Below, in pieces: positions 50,501-62,654 of a stretch of 64,000 nt of DNA; position 1 is the first letter of the stretch; each line of letters opens with the position of its first letter. The DNA is from Paragordius varius (taxonomy: Eukaryota > Nematomorpha). A model generated the notes under the pieces. The model worked only from the letters and a program-made list of their open reading frames with translations, ran no database searches and was not told the DNA's origin. The stretch is taken from NCBI GenBank assembly GCA_964247055.1, contig OZ176053.1:124001-188000 (forward strand), in the 5' to 3' direction. A program made the position numbers and the translations under genes.

Positions 50501-53500
50501 AATGCTCAATGATTTTATGCTGTTCATTGTATAAAATTTAGGGTCAAGAGTTATGTTAAACGATAACATATTTTAAGGTACCGTAGTATTTTTTTACGAA
50601 AAAATTTAAGGTATATTAGAGGGTTTTTGATAAAAATGCAACAAACCTTAAGGTTTTGGATATTTTGATTTATTGTATAAATGATTTTGATCATTTTCAT
50701 AATATTTCACGAATTCCTATATATTTTTTTAATTTTTTAACACTTCTGTTTTTTAATGACTGGTTGGTAAATCGTCGCACTCTAGATGGGGTTAACTTGA
50801 TACTTGCGGAATTCATATTAGTGAATGAAACCAAGTTTCAATTGGATTTTGTTGGTAACAATATGGCGGGAGGAACAATAGACGATCAAAATAGGGTTTG
50901 ATCGTTGAGTATACTTATGTATAGGAGCATTATCTAATACTCTTATATCACAAGCAAGTTTTGCTCGATAAACTCTGGAATCGAAATGCCAATTTTTGGT
51001 GAAATCATTGTTATGATAAACAAATGAAGCTTTTTTATTCAAACTTGCCGAATAACTGAAACACCTATGAGACATAGGAAATTTAAATAATTATTTAATT
51101 TGTGACAACAATATATGGATTTCTTTGAAGCTGGTCATCTACCTAAGGGTCTATATTGCTCCAAATAAACTGAACATCTCTTCTCAAATCAAAGCTTTCG
51201 TTTTTAAAGCTTAAACCAATATTCCAAGGCATGAATGTAACAGTATTGAACAATGCTGCAATACATAATTGTGGTCTACAATTAAACCATATTCTTATCG
51301 GCTATTATTTGTCCCTCCATAACCTTACGAATATGATCCTAAGAAGCTTGGTTTCATTTAGGTTAATGGTAAATCACTAAATTAACCCCATCTAACAGAC
51401 AATAATTACCTAAATGTATTGTACGACTTTACATAAATCAGTCATTTATCATTGAGAAATATTACATTAATGTATGATGTAAAATATAACTTGTCTAAAA
51501 TAGTTGTAAATTTATGTAAAATTTATTAAGAAAAATTGTTTAATTTCAACCATTTGTTGTTTTTAACCATACGATACTGTATGAAGACTTGTAAGATAGT
51601 GTTAAATTTTTACATTTTACAAAAAAAATTTATTATATTATTGCTGAAATAATTTAATTTTTACTGACAGTGCAATAGGTGAAGCTGAACCCAATAACAA
51701 AAATTTTATGGATTACAATATGGCAGCTTGGAAAAATAAATTGGGACTTCCAATAAACTTCACTAATGATTGGAATGAAATATCACTTCGACATCGTTTA
51801 AATTTGGTATGAATTTTATAATACATTTTATACGCCTTAAATTTCCATTAAACACTTCAAATTCACCCCTGAACATTGCAAAACCTAATATGTGTTTTTC
51901 GACTAATCTAACTTATCATTGATATCAAATATTTCTTTATGGTATAGTCTATCTTTATATTCTGACTTATATGTTAATTTTAAACAAAAGTTTATTTATT
52001 AACATAGTTTATTTTTAAGGTGTTATATACAAGTTAAAGATTGATTTTAAAATTAAGGGTGGTTAAGGTGTGAATGGGTATATTTACGGTTTTGTTTAAA
52101 AAAAGAATATTTTTTAAAATATAAATTTGCCTTAACATATATCCATTAAACAGAAATCGCCCAAAGTCCAAAAAGATGTACGACTCCCTAAAACCCTGAA
52201 GCCATTTCATTATACCATTCAGTTTTTACCACTTGTGGATTTTAACGTTGAAACTGAGAGGAAAGCTATTTTAGCACAATTAGCCCATATAATCCCACTT
52301 TCTAACACAGATAAACAAAATAAAAATAGGGTATACCAATATAATTTAATTATTATTTTTTTTTAAAAAAAATGGAATAAATTCTGATTTTTTACCCTAA
52401 AAATAGAATGAAATTAGTGATCTTGAGGATTCCTTACTTAAAAAGTTTAAAAACGAATTTGACGCACAAGAACAAACCAACCATAAAAATGATAACAAGA
52501 TTAGTAATGAAGCCAGAAAAAAGCGTAAAAGCCGCACCTCTCCTAGTTTTAGAGCTGAAAACAAACCCAATGGGGTAAATCAAAAACAATTGCTCCATTT
52601 AAATCCGTTTGTAGTGGAGAAACATGCAGGGAGCTTGCTTAAAAAATACCCCTCCTCATCACCTAAAAATTTGAAAAAGCAGAATGCAAAAAGATTAAAA
52701 CGTTTACCTTATTCAACGGTACCACACCCTAACAGTTATAACTATGGCAGCACCCCAAAGCATGCTTTGAATCAGCAAAACTTTGCGGAAGAAGATATTT
52801 TGATTGCAAACATTTTTGCCAATATTTTATCTCTGGATATTAATACGATAAAACAATTGTTTATGCTGACAAATTTTTCGCCCTCAAACATTGTTGGCCT
52901 TAGTGGTGGTGATGTAAAAATGGGCAATCTTTTTAGTTTTGGGACGGAACTGGTAAAACGCTTAAATTTGACTGGATCCACGGGTTTAAACCATGCGAAT
53001 GGCAAATCGAATGGGATAGTTAATGGAAATAAAACGCTATTCGCCTTTTTCGGTTCCGTCAAAATTTATTTCAAAACATGTAACGATGAAACTGCCAAAC
53101 TCGATACCATAACTCTCCATGCTAAAAGTAAAATGATATCTTTTAAAAATTTTAATAAAACAGCCAAAATATTTTAAAATTATGAATATGCAATAGAATC
53201 ATTGCAAATTTTGGATCCACAACTTGTGACTTTACACGAATTAACCCCCAATCCTAAGCCAAAACTCCAAAACTACCCCATTGAAATTGACGATGCCACG
53301 TTGCTTAAAAGTGCTCATGAGGCTAGTTTTTCCATTTTTTATATCAAACTTTGTTTTATAAAAAAAGTAATTGTTTGATTAAACCAGGTGCCAACACAAA
53401 TGGCTTCGCGGCCCACATTTGAATATAAAATGGACATTCATAATTATTTACCAACTAAATTTCATACATAAAACTGAAAAATGCAAACACAGTATAACGA

Positions 53501-56500
53501 TTCTTTCTCTAATTCTTGCCAATACAATAGACTTATTTAGAGAATTTGCTCAAAAATATTAATTTTACAAAAATTTTGTGGGCATATTTTTAAAAATTAT
53601 GGATTTCCAAATTTTGAATTAAAGACGCGTTAAAATATATAACATTAAAATTTATATCATTTTTATTTATTTTATACCAAATATATAGCTAAACAAACTA
53701 AAACCTGGTGATTTTAGTCGAGTTGATAAAATACAAATTAGTCAAACTTTACGAGATGATACGGCAGATTTTTTGATCCTAACGCCTGAAATTGCCTTGA
53801 AACCTGAGACGATTTATGAATTGTACATTCCATTTGGAAGTGAACTAATAAAAGATTTAGCTGGACTATACATGAGTAGCTATAAAGAAGCCGGGAAAGA
53901 AAAGTAATAAATTTTGTCAAAGTTTTACGAAAAACGATTAGGTAATTTTGTTCACTTTTTACCGATTACATAATTTATTATTTTTATTCTAATTATATCA
54001 TCTGGGTTTTAACAATTCGCTACATTTTTATTTTTTTGTATACGATCACAGAAACTATGTTTTGTGCGTTGTTTTAGTAGAAATTTATCAAACACTGATA
54101 TACTGTATTTGATAAAAAGCTTATATATTTTCAGTTTTCCAACCTCTGAGTCAATATTTTGGAGAGCAAAACCCGATAAAAATAAACAGCTGATAATCAA
54201 TAAACAGGTGTTTGCTGAAATTCAACCTAAGAGCTTTCTATTTTAATCATATACATTTTTTTGCCTGTTGTATTAGCGATTAAAAAATTTTAAAAAGAGG
54301 ATTTTACAAAAAATTTTAAAGCATGCGCCTAAAGAGCTAAAGAAAGTGTATTGTAAAATTAAAACCAATATTGTAAATACGTTAAGTATATCAAATTTCA
54401 AATCGCTCTGGGGTATCAAACTACCCCAAAGGTAATAAGGTGTAATACATGCGCTATTATTCTTTGCCTATAATTTAATTTAATACTTGATTAAAATCAG
54501 GTATTTGAGTGTGACACAGTTTGAAGCGACAGATGCAAGAAAAGCCTTCCCCTGTTTTGATGAGCCTGCCCTAAAGGCCACTTTTGATGTCAGTATCGTG
54601 ACTCGACGTAATGCAGTAAGCAATGGACCCCTGGAACATTCTTATCCAATGTAAAATTTATTAATAAAACATCTTTTTATAGATTTTTACATGATATGGT
54701 TATTTCTATTTAAGCACTGCGTATTAATTAAACCAAATGTAAAATACATTTTGAAAAAAGGAGGCGTCTTTATCCAATTACTTGATATGATTCAAACATT
54801 TTAGTAAAAAACTTATGGTATTATTTTTTTCATTGTCATAATTTGTTAAATTATAAATAATAGGTTGTGATTTTTATCCAACCATTAACACTTGGATACA
54901 ACACACTCATTTTAGTCCTTCGATTCAAATTGGGGTAGTTGGATACCCCAGGCCTGTTTAAGATCAAATACTTTAAAAAGTATGGAAGTAATCGAAACCA
55001 TGGCAAAATTTTGCACTTATATAACAATAATAAACCGAAATATATAAAAAAATTTAATTCAAAAATACTTGATATTACTTATTTTAAGCTAAAACTGAAA
55101 GGTAAAAATTTAGTCAACGTGACATGTGTCAAATTGTAAAATTAAAAAATAATACAAAATAAACCGCTTTTTCTATTTCTATCAATGTTAGATGTAATTT
55201 ATATAAAAAATAAGCTTTTGTTTTACCCTTAAAATTAAATGAAGACGATATTTTGCAAAATTTTTGTAAAATAAAAATGGCGTCAAAGTAGTTTGAGATG
55301 GAAATTTTTTTAAAAAACAAAATTTTATCAAGATATTTTGGCATATTTATATAATATTTATCAGGATAGAAGCATAAATTTAAATTGAGACCGTTTCCTT
55401 CAGTAGTTTTTTAAAAATTTTAATTTAAATTTAGTCTGGGGTATTTAGATACCCCAATTTGAATCGAAGTGTTAAAACAAAAACCTCTAAAATATTAATT
55501 TTGCAATTTTTATTTGCAAAGGGCTAACATTGGGAATCGAGATTGGAGAAGGCTAGTTTTTGCTACTTCACCGATCATGAGCACTTATTTATTGGCTTTA
55601 AGCGAAAATGAATTCGAAGTCATGAACATTTTGAAGGGCAAAAAACAGAAACGGACAAGCCAATCGGGTGTTCAAGTAATTTAAAAATTCAGATGAAATA
55701 AATAAAATATGTTACCTAAATAAGCCTTTATAAATGAACCAAGTAAACACCAATTTTTATAATTTCAAACATAATCTATATTAAATTAGTTTGATAATGC
55801 GATAGAAACAAAAATGATGTTCTATTATAAGTTTCCAACAATAAAATTTAATTATTTTTTATTTTATCTTTTTTAGTTTTCGATATGGGTTAGACCAGAA
55901 CTCAAGAATCAAGCCGATTATGCCATACTTATTTCACCTAAGATTTTGGATTTTTTCGAAAATTATTTCGGGATTCCCTTTCCACTCCCTAAAATGGGTA
56001 TATTTAATTCTTTAACATATATTCATAATGTTAGTACAGTAAAAATCAATAGTACACAGACAAAACGTAAAAATTTGAGACAGGTATTTTTTGTTAGGAC
56101 AGCCATTATTTTTTAAACCATGTTTTTTATGTAATCTTTTTGATTACAGTTGCGAAATATATAAATTAGTGCCAATTTACACCTCTCCTCACTATTTTAA
56201 AACCCAAAACGATAGAAATTACATTGAAAATTTTAGGTTCATAAATATGGTTGTCTATATATATAAAATAATCGTTTGGTTTTTTACGGTTTCTCTCTAT
56301 AATTTCAATTTTGACAATTATATAATAAAACTATTTTTTTCCCATCTAGATCAAATAGCTGTCCCAGATTTCAGTGCAGGAGCCATGGAAAATTGGGGTC
56401 TTATAACCTACAGAGAATCTGCTTTGCTGTATGCTCCTAATCGAACTTCTTTATCTCATAAATATCGGGTAGCCAGTATCATTGCGCATGAAATCTCACA

Positions 56501-59500
56501 TCAGGTATTTTACAGTAAAAATTAATAATCTACAGACAAAACGTAAAAACTAAAAGATAATTAATTAGATTTTTTAGCAAGTCAACCATATTTTTTTAAT
56601 GATAAAAACCAGCGGTGTCCAACACAAATGGTTCCGGGGGTCGCATATGAATAAATATTGGATTTAACAAATATTTTCTATATTTAAGCATAAGATTTTA
56701 AAAACTACCAATTTTAACAATTTTAGCTAATTCATTGCCAAAATTCGGAAAGAGAAAATTTGTTTGGGATAAGGTTACTTGGATTTCGTAAAATTTTGCA
56801 TTTAAATCTCGCTAACTGCATAAAACCTCCGCGCTGCATGTCTGACACCCCTGATACAAACTATCAGTGTTATGTAAATTAGGTTTTTTAGTAAAAACCA
56901 AGTGCATAAAGAAAAATCATTAATTTTGATATATAGCTTTTTATTAAATTTCTATAGTGGTTTGGAAACTTGGTTACTATGGACTGGTGGGATGATTTAT
57001 GGTTAAATGAGGGATTTGCGTCTTACATGGAATATTTAGGAACTGATCATATACACCCAGAATGGGATATAGTAAGAACAAAAACGCTTAAAAATAATTA
57101 TTTTTGCATTAAAACTAAATATTAACTACTTTAGATGAGCTTTTCGCCAATCAAAGATTTACAATATACCTTGAATGTGGATGCCCTAACTACCTCTCAC
57201 CCTATCTATGTCAAAGTTCAAAATCCGGCTGAAATTGGACAAATTTTTGATACCATATCTTATTCCAAAGTATTTAAGCACAAACAAATACTAATATTTT
57301 CAACTATTTCCTTTTTTATTTTAAAAAAACCTAACTTATTTTTCTAGGGTTCTGCCGTTATCAGAATGATGAATTCTATTTTGAGCGAAACATGCTTCCG
57401 TAACGGATTAAAGGTGTAGAAAATTTATAAAATCTCATATTTTTACAATTTTATTAATCAATTTTCTAACATTTTCAAATTTATATGTAGAGTTATTTGA
57501 AAACACTGGCCTATAAAAATGCCAAACATGATGATCTCTGGTTTCACTTGCAAAAGGTATGTTCCATTTTTTTTATCATTATTTAAGCTATTTGCCAATA
57601 CGATTTTTTATTTCTACCATTAGGAATCGAATATGAGCGGTTTAGTGTTGGCCGATGTTATGAATACATGGATTTTGCAAATGGGGTTTCCGCTCATTGA
57701 AATTCGCAAAGTTTACCCTGATAGTCCGTCCAATCATAGGTAGAAAGATATATTTTCAATAATCGCGACCAACAGATAATTTTTGAATGCTAAGATAATT
57801 ATCCTTTTTTCCTAAAACAAGGTCATAGCGCATTTATTAATGGTTTTCCAAAAACTGTCATTAGGATATTTAGTAATTAAAATTTTCATTTTTACCCTTA
57901 CTATAAATTAGTTCCAATGCATTTTTTAACATTGAAATCCGTCAATCCTACTTTCTGGCTAATCGAACAGCACAATGGTCAACCAAATACATATCCCCTT
58001 ACAAGTAATACAATTTATGTTTATTTTCTTTAATCAATTTGCATTAAAAAATATTATAATCTTTTTAATTTGACTATCGAATAATTTAATTAGTTATACA
58101 TGGTATGTGCCCGTTACTTTTGTCCATAAAATCCACGGAGAAGAAAAGGTATCAAGGACCCATCTGGTCTGGTTAAATCGATCTGATGGTAAGTATTTAG
58201 AAATCAGTTTATTCACAATAGATATCTAAACAATTTTTTGCTAGTATTAAAATTATTAATAGTAGAATCTGTTTTTGCAAAACCTTACTTTTTCAAAACT
58301 ATTTTAGAGCTAAACCGGTTTTATATTTTTTTTGTATTAGTTGAGACCTGATAAGTTTTTCCTAATAAACTTTGCTTTTTTATGTCTTTTTATGTGAAAA
58401 CACTAATTTTAGAACCGAACTAAAAACAAAATCTAAAAACCGTTTAAAATCGGAACCAAACACGGTTACGGTGTCAATCCCCAAAAAACAAAATAAGAAC
58501 TAAAATAACTAAAAATAGTGATTTATATATATATATCGTATTTCAGGTATTAATCCAACATTTTCTTTACATAACTCTAGCCACCGTTTCAGTTTCCTAT
58601 CCATCAAATCATTACCATCATAAGGTGGGGAGAAGGGGACGACAGTTGTCACATAATGACGCTGAAGGTGAAATAAAAAAGACTGTAGCTTTCACACCAG
58701 CAGAATGGATCCTAGGTAATGTTAAACAAACTGGTCTTTACCGTGTTATGTATGATCGATCAAACTGGGAACTGCTTTTATCCCAACTAATGACTAACCA
58801 TGAAGTATTCGATATTTCCATTAAAAATATATATGATAATATATATTTTTGGTCGTTTTGGAAAATAAATTGTAGAATTAAGTTTTTTTAATAGATGTAC
58901 CATATAATTGGGTATATATAGGTATAAAAAGATTTTTATGGAGTATATTACTAAAAGCCATAAATTAGTATTTTTTAATTTGTTTTTAATTTTATCATAA
59001 TTTTTATTATTAACCAATTTAGATAATAGATCCCATCAATCGTGCTCAAATTTTGGATGATCTGTTCACATTTGCCAAGTATAATAACAATACAATTTGA
59101 CCATATATATCTTAGTTATTCGATAATTTTTTATTAAATTTATTTATATAGATCAGGATATGTGACATACGATTTACCCATGAGAGCCACCAAATACCTC
59201 ATATATGAACAAGCTTATTTACCATGGACTGCAGTGCTTGAAGAAGAATTTTCGTATTTGGGCGAAATGTTTGGACGTCGACCCTGTTTTGGCGAATTTA
59301 AGGTTGTTTGAAAAATTATATTTTATAAATTTATTTTTCATAGTTTGTTAGCAGAAATATGTACTAAAACTTAGTGCAAACTTAGTGAAAATTATAAAAA
59401 ATGTTATTATACAGTAAAAATTAAAATTATGCAGACAAAGTATACATACATAAAGACAATTGTTTTTTCCAAAGGCTATACTTTTTAAAACTGCAAAATG

Positions 59501-61771
59501 GTGCTTATTTCACACTATAGTAGGATAATTTGCAACACAGTAGTATATGGAAAAAACGACAAATTGCAAATTGCTCTGCTATAGTTTACAATAAGCAACC
59601 ATTAAATTGCATACTGTAATTATTTATTATTGTAATTAAATACTTTATATAAAAAATCGAATATTTAATAAATTATTTTACTTTTTATAAAAAATATTTA
59701 CCTTTTAGTACTTACGTTTTGTCCGTATAATTTAAATTTCTGTAATTTTTAAGGAATAACACAATGTCAAAAAATTATTTTAGGGTTATATGCAAGAACT
59801 TATATGGCCACAATACAAGCGCATTGGGTGGAATCATATCCCAGAAACTGATCTTAAAAATACGTAATTTTTTGAGAAAATGGTTTTTCCAAATTGTAAA
59901 TTTATACTAAATCTGTGAATAATTATTAATTAAAAATTTGTTTTACGTATGTAGGATGTTACAAGAAGATATAATTAAATGGTCTTGCATGTTTGAGGTT
60001 GATTCCTGCGTTGAAGAGGCTAAAAGGCGATATCGCCGTCTCATGACTACAAATATGTCCACAGATTTAACGTAATTTTTTTAGGTTTTTGACGCACGAG
60101 TTTTAATTTATGGATAAATTGATTAATAACTTGTATGAAATAATGGATTATTTAAAACAATACAATATTTCTATTTTTTATCGATTATATAATTTAATAT
60201 TAAACCATTATAATTATATTTTTTATCGTTATTCTTTATGAAAAATAAATATTTTACATAAATGATAAAGAATCAGTAAGATCCAAAATATTCTATAGTT
60301 TAATAAATTTCATTATTTTATACTTATTAATCAATGTATAAATAAATTTTATATATTCTCAAATATAATTTAAAAATAAACGCACCTTAAAAGATCATTT
60401 TTAATTGCTTTTTTATTTGGTATTTAGAATTCAACCGCATCTGAGAACGATAGTATATTGCTATGCCATTGCATATGGAGGAACAGAAGAGTGGAACTTT
60501 GCTTGGAATCAATATCAGACCGAACAAGTACCAATTTAAAAAATAATTTCTTTCCGTTATGATTTGCAATCATTAATTAATATTTTACGCATAGAATTCG
60601 CAAGAAAAAATGAGATATCTGGTAGCTCTTGGATGTAGTCGAGAACCCTGGCTGTTAAACAAGTATTCTCATAAACTTTTTTTATGTCGAATTTTCCAAA
60701 AATATTAAGTTTTAAGTAATTTCTAAACGTTATTTTTGCCAAAAAATAAAATAGATTGCTTCATTCGTCTTTCAATGAGAGTATGATTCGAGGACAAGAT
60801 ATAAGCACACTCCTTCGATCCGTCGCGCTAAATAATCAGATTGGTAGAATGGTTTCTTGGGCCTTCATCCGAAATAATTGGCAAGCCATCCAAAAAAAGT
60901 AATATACCTCATGAAAACTAATTTAATATTTATGACCCGGTATAATAAAATAAACAGTAAATCCGGCTTAAAATTCTATAAAACTTTATTTATAGAAAAA
61001 ACTTCTCATAGGTTTTAATAACAAATTATTTCTTTTAATTTTTTTTTAGAAATTTTACGCTTATTACTGAGGAAACTTTCATTTCTCATAATATATATTT
61101 TTATATTTTTACAAACATATAGATGGGGCAACAATTATTGGGCAATGGACGTAATCATATCAATCTTTACATATGGCCGTAATACTCGGGAAGAAACCCA
61201 AGAGGTACCAAAAATATGTACAGTAAAAATTGAAATTATACGGACGAAACGTGAAAATATAAAAACAAATATTTTTTTGATAAAGGCAATAACACTTTTT
61301 AAATCTTGATTTTTTAAAACTTAAATAATTGTTAAAAATTGCAGAGTATGGAATAGAGATGTATATTGATAACACAATCAATTGTCTTTTACGATTGTAG
61401 TTAAATGTTTTTTAGAGGATAAACTAAGGTCTAAAAAAGTATGGAAAAAATTTTATCTTTATATTTTTACATTTCGAATTTTAAATTTTACTCTACCTTC
61501 AAACAAAAAAACTATCTCTAGAACCTTTTTTTAAAATAATTTCATATATAAATTTCAGGTAATTCAATTCTTAAACACACGCCCCGAAGCGAAATCAACC
61601 CTGTTAGAATCGTCATGGAATCAAAATTTAGAGAAAATATCCCTAAATTACAATTGGTTAAATCAACATGAACAAACGGTTTGTGATTGGTTACGCGAAC
61701 TTAAACCCTATTTTGAACATGCAAATAAAATTGTAGCACTGAAAAGTTTTGAATCGATTAAAAATCCGTAA
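47572..61771 (+). CDS. Membrane-bound M1 zinc aminopeptidase (aminopeptidase N/ERAP-like), 28 exons
   Basis: Exons: 47572-47644, 49621-50281, 51671-51806, 52154-52330, 52407-53127, 53197-53366, 53689-53903, 54501-54650, 55522-55675, 55877-55997, 56350-56504, 56958-57071, 57135-57269, 57348-57413, 57491-57556, 57624-57739, 57912-58004, 58094-58188, 58581-58804, 59023-59078, 59152-59302, 59784-59863, 59955-60071, 60428-60527, 60595-60662, 60755-60898, 61123-61204, 61559-61771. Phases agree; 1550 aa, against about 950 for typical M1 enzymes. A Ser/Asn-rich cytosolic tail of about 150 residues precedes a membrane span (about 153-181), making a type II ectoenzyme that trims N-terminal residues. 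The core has [21 protein letters not shown] at 870-874, and zinc ligands HEISH 906-910 plus Glu929 (WLNEGFASY). It also has the YSKGSAV tyrosine region and an ERAP1-C-like helical domain ending near residue 1550. The extra length is mostly the cytosolic tail and a Lys/Asn-rich insertion (residues about 350-540) in domain I. Confidence 0.93.
50785..51392 (-). mobile_element. Decayed Tc1/IS630-like DNA transposon in aminopeptidase intron 2
   Basis: Inverted ends GATGGGGTTAACTT and AAATTAACCCCATC are each flanked by TA. The pair AATGAAACCAAGTTTC / GAAGCTTGGTTTCATTT extends them inward. On the minus strand, fragments VLDNAPIHK and [14 protein letters not shown] match the second Asp and NPIE catalytic regions of Tc1/IS630-type DDE transposases. 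Frames are broken and only about 600 bp remain, so it is dead. Confidence 0.65.
51844..52082 (+). mobile_element. Family A MITE copy A9, degraded
   Basis: CCATTAAACACTTCAAATTC plus one ACCCCTGAACATT unit, core TATGTGTTTTTCGACTAATC and TTTATGGTATAGTCTAT. The right arm is eroded and ends near GGTGTGAATGGGTATAT. It lies in intron 3 of the aminopeptidase gene. Confidence 0.6.
53385..53470. mobile_element. hAT-type MITE left end (family C fragment)
   Basis: CAGGTGCCAACACAAATGGC then TTCGCGGCCCACATTTGAAT closely parallels the left end of the element at 56610. A matching right end is not visible. It lies in an aminopeptidase intron, just after the exon ending at 53366. Confidence 0.5.
54250..54445. 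mobile_element. Family E MITE half copy (E2)
   Basis: GCCTGTTGTATTAGCGATTA, then GATTTTACAAAAAATTTTAA, GCATGCGCCTAAAGAGCTAA, and AATCGCTCTGGGGTATCAAA followed by CTACCCCAAA. It follows the left arm of E1 at 44330 in order. The second arm is absent. Intronic in the aminopeptidase gene. Confidence 0.6.
54905..55490. mobile_element. Family E-related MITE with inverted ends (E3)
   Basis: The left arm TTCGATTCAAATTGGGGTAG then TTGGATACCCCAG is mirrored at the right by CTGGGGTATTTAGATACCCC then AATTTGAATCGAAGTGTT. The interior contains AAATGGCGTCAAAGTAGTTT, similar to the family E arm. About 580 bp, non-coding. It fills most of an aminopeptidase intron and ends 32 bases before the next exon. Confidence 0.65.
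56037..56315. mobile_element. Family B MITE copy B4
   Basis: CAGTAAAAATCAATAGTACA then CAGACAAAACGTAAAAATTT at the left. The inverse is TTTTTTACGGTTTCTCTCTA then TAATTTCAATTTTGAC at the right. Intronic in the aminopeptidase gene. Confidence 0.6.
56513..56565. mobile_element. Family B MITE left end (B5)
   Basis: CAGTAAAAATTAATAATCTA followed by CAGACAAAACGTAAAAACTA. It begins eight bases after the exon ending at 56504. The right end is not clear, and a hAT MITE begins 45 bases on, so this copy may be truncated or interrupted. Confidence 0.5.
56610..56853. mobile_element. hAT-type MITE (family C) with 8-bp target duplication
   Basis: Terminal repeats CAGCGGTGTCCAACACAAAT and, inverted at the right, CAGGGGTGTCAGACATGCAG. 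The flanking octamers ATAAAAAC and ATACAAAC differ at one position, as expected for an aged hAT target-site duplication. 244 bp, non-coding, in an aminopeptidase intron. Confidence 0.8.
59412..59743. mobile_element. Family B MITE copy B6
   Basis: CAGTAAAAATTAAAATTATG at the left, TTACGTTTTGTCCGTATAAT then TTAAATTTCTG at the right, TA on both sides. It fills an aminopeptidase intron, ending about 40 bases before the next exon. Confidence 0.8.
61221..61493. mobile_element. Family B MITE copy B7
   Basis: CAGTAAAAATTGAAATTATA then CGGACGAAACGTGAAAATAT at the left. The diverged inverse is ATCTTTATATTTTTACATTT then TAAATTTTACTC at the right, flanked by TA. It lies in the last aminopeptidase intron. 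Confidence 0.7.
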
Positions 61772-61779
61772 AAACACCG

Positions 61780-61785
61780 AATAAA
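61780..61785 (+). terminator. AATAAA poly(A) signal of the aminopeptidase gene
   Basis: Canonical hexamer only nine bases after the stop codon. A very short 3' UTR would follow if it is used. Confidence 0.5.
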
Positions 61786-62196
61786 AAATATCTTTTCTTT
61801 AACTTTGTTTTAAATTTTTAATAAGTCTTTTTTTTCCAAAATTAATCATGTATATTTTCAAAATTGATGTATATCTTTTTTTCAAATTATACTCAATTTT
61901 TTGTAATAAAAATGCCAAATTCTCAAAAAAACATACTCATTTTACTTTTAATCTTTATTACCCATTTTTTCATATAATTATATATATTTACTACAAAGCA
62001 TGCGCCATGATTGTAAATAAATCACACACTATAAATGCACAGAGCATGTAATATACTCAGTAGAAATAGTTTTTGACATAAATAAATTGTAAAATATGAA
62101 TGTGATTGACAAAATTATTTATGAGAAAAATAAATAAATTTTAATTAACAAAAAGGATGTATCACAGAAGTATTCAATGGCTAATTGTATTGGCTA

Positions 62197-62459
62197 TCAC
62201 GCTTTATAATTCTTCTTTTCCTTCATACTAAATTATGTGAAAAATGGAAAAGTTAATAATATAAAAAGAGTTAAAAATGTTAAAATTTACATATATATTT
62301 ATATAAGCTGTGAATAGTCAAGCATCACGAGTGAGTTATATAAAATAAAATTTAAATTATTTATTATTGAAAAATTATATCTACCTAGGTCCAAAAATGT
62401 TAGCTAACGGCGCCCAGGATATTGTTATAGGCATGTAATAATGTATTATTTGGCTATAC
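62197..62459 (-). CDS. Candidate last two exons of an unrecognised minus-strand gene
   Basis: A frame at 62459-62385 (acceptor TTCAG, donor CCTAG|GTAGAT) encodes YYMPITISWAPLANIFGP and ends in phase 2. An acceptor ATTTAG at 62228 opens the matching phase and gives SMKEKKNYKA with a TGA stop at 62199-62197. The splice sites and phase fit. The protein is too short to identify and could be chance. A link to the exon at 63270-63411 would need another exon, because phases do not match directly. Confidence 0.25.
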
Positions 62460-62654
62460 CTGAATATATTTATTTCTGGAATATAACCGACACTATTTAT
62501 ATCTATCATGAGTATTTTAAAGTATTAAATGTAAAGATCCATTTTTTAATTAGGAGTTATTACAAAGAGTGCGACCGGAAAAAATCTTGTAAGGTATAAT
62601 TTTGACTATCGAATATACGTATGCCTTTCCATGTGCCGCTCTCGTTAGTTGAAT

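Noticed and set aside
53160-53196. In-frame TAA in the aminopeptidase coding region
   Set aside because: A 69-bp intron (53128-53196) with plausible splice sites removes it, keeps the frame and restores a family-like domain I reading.
58547-58623. Apparent frameshift and stop in the aminopeptidase
   Set aside because: It arises only if the TTTCAG at 58546 is used. The next acceptor, CTCTAG at 58580, restores phase and reads straight into the conserved [17 protein letters not shown] segment.
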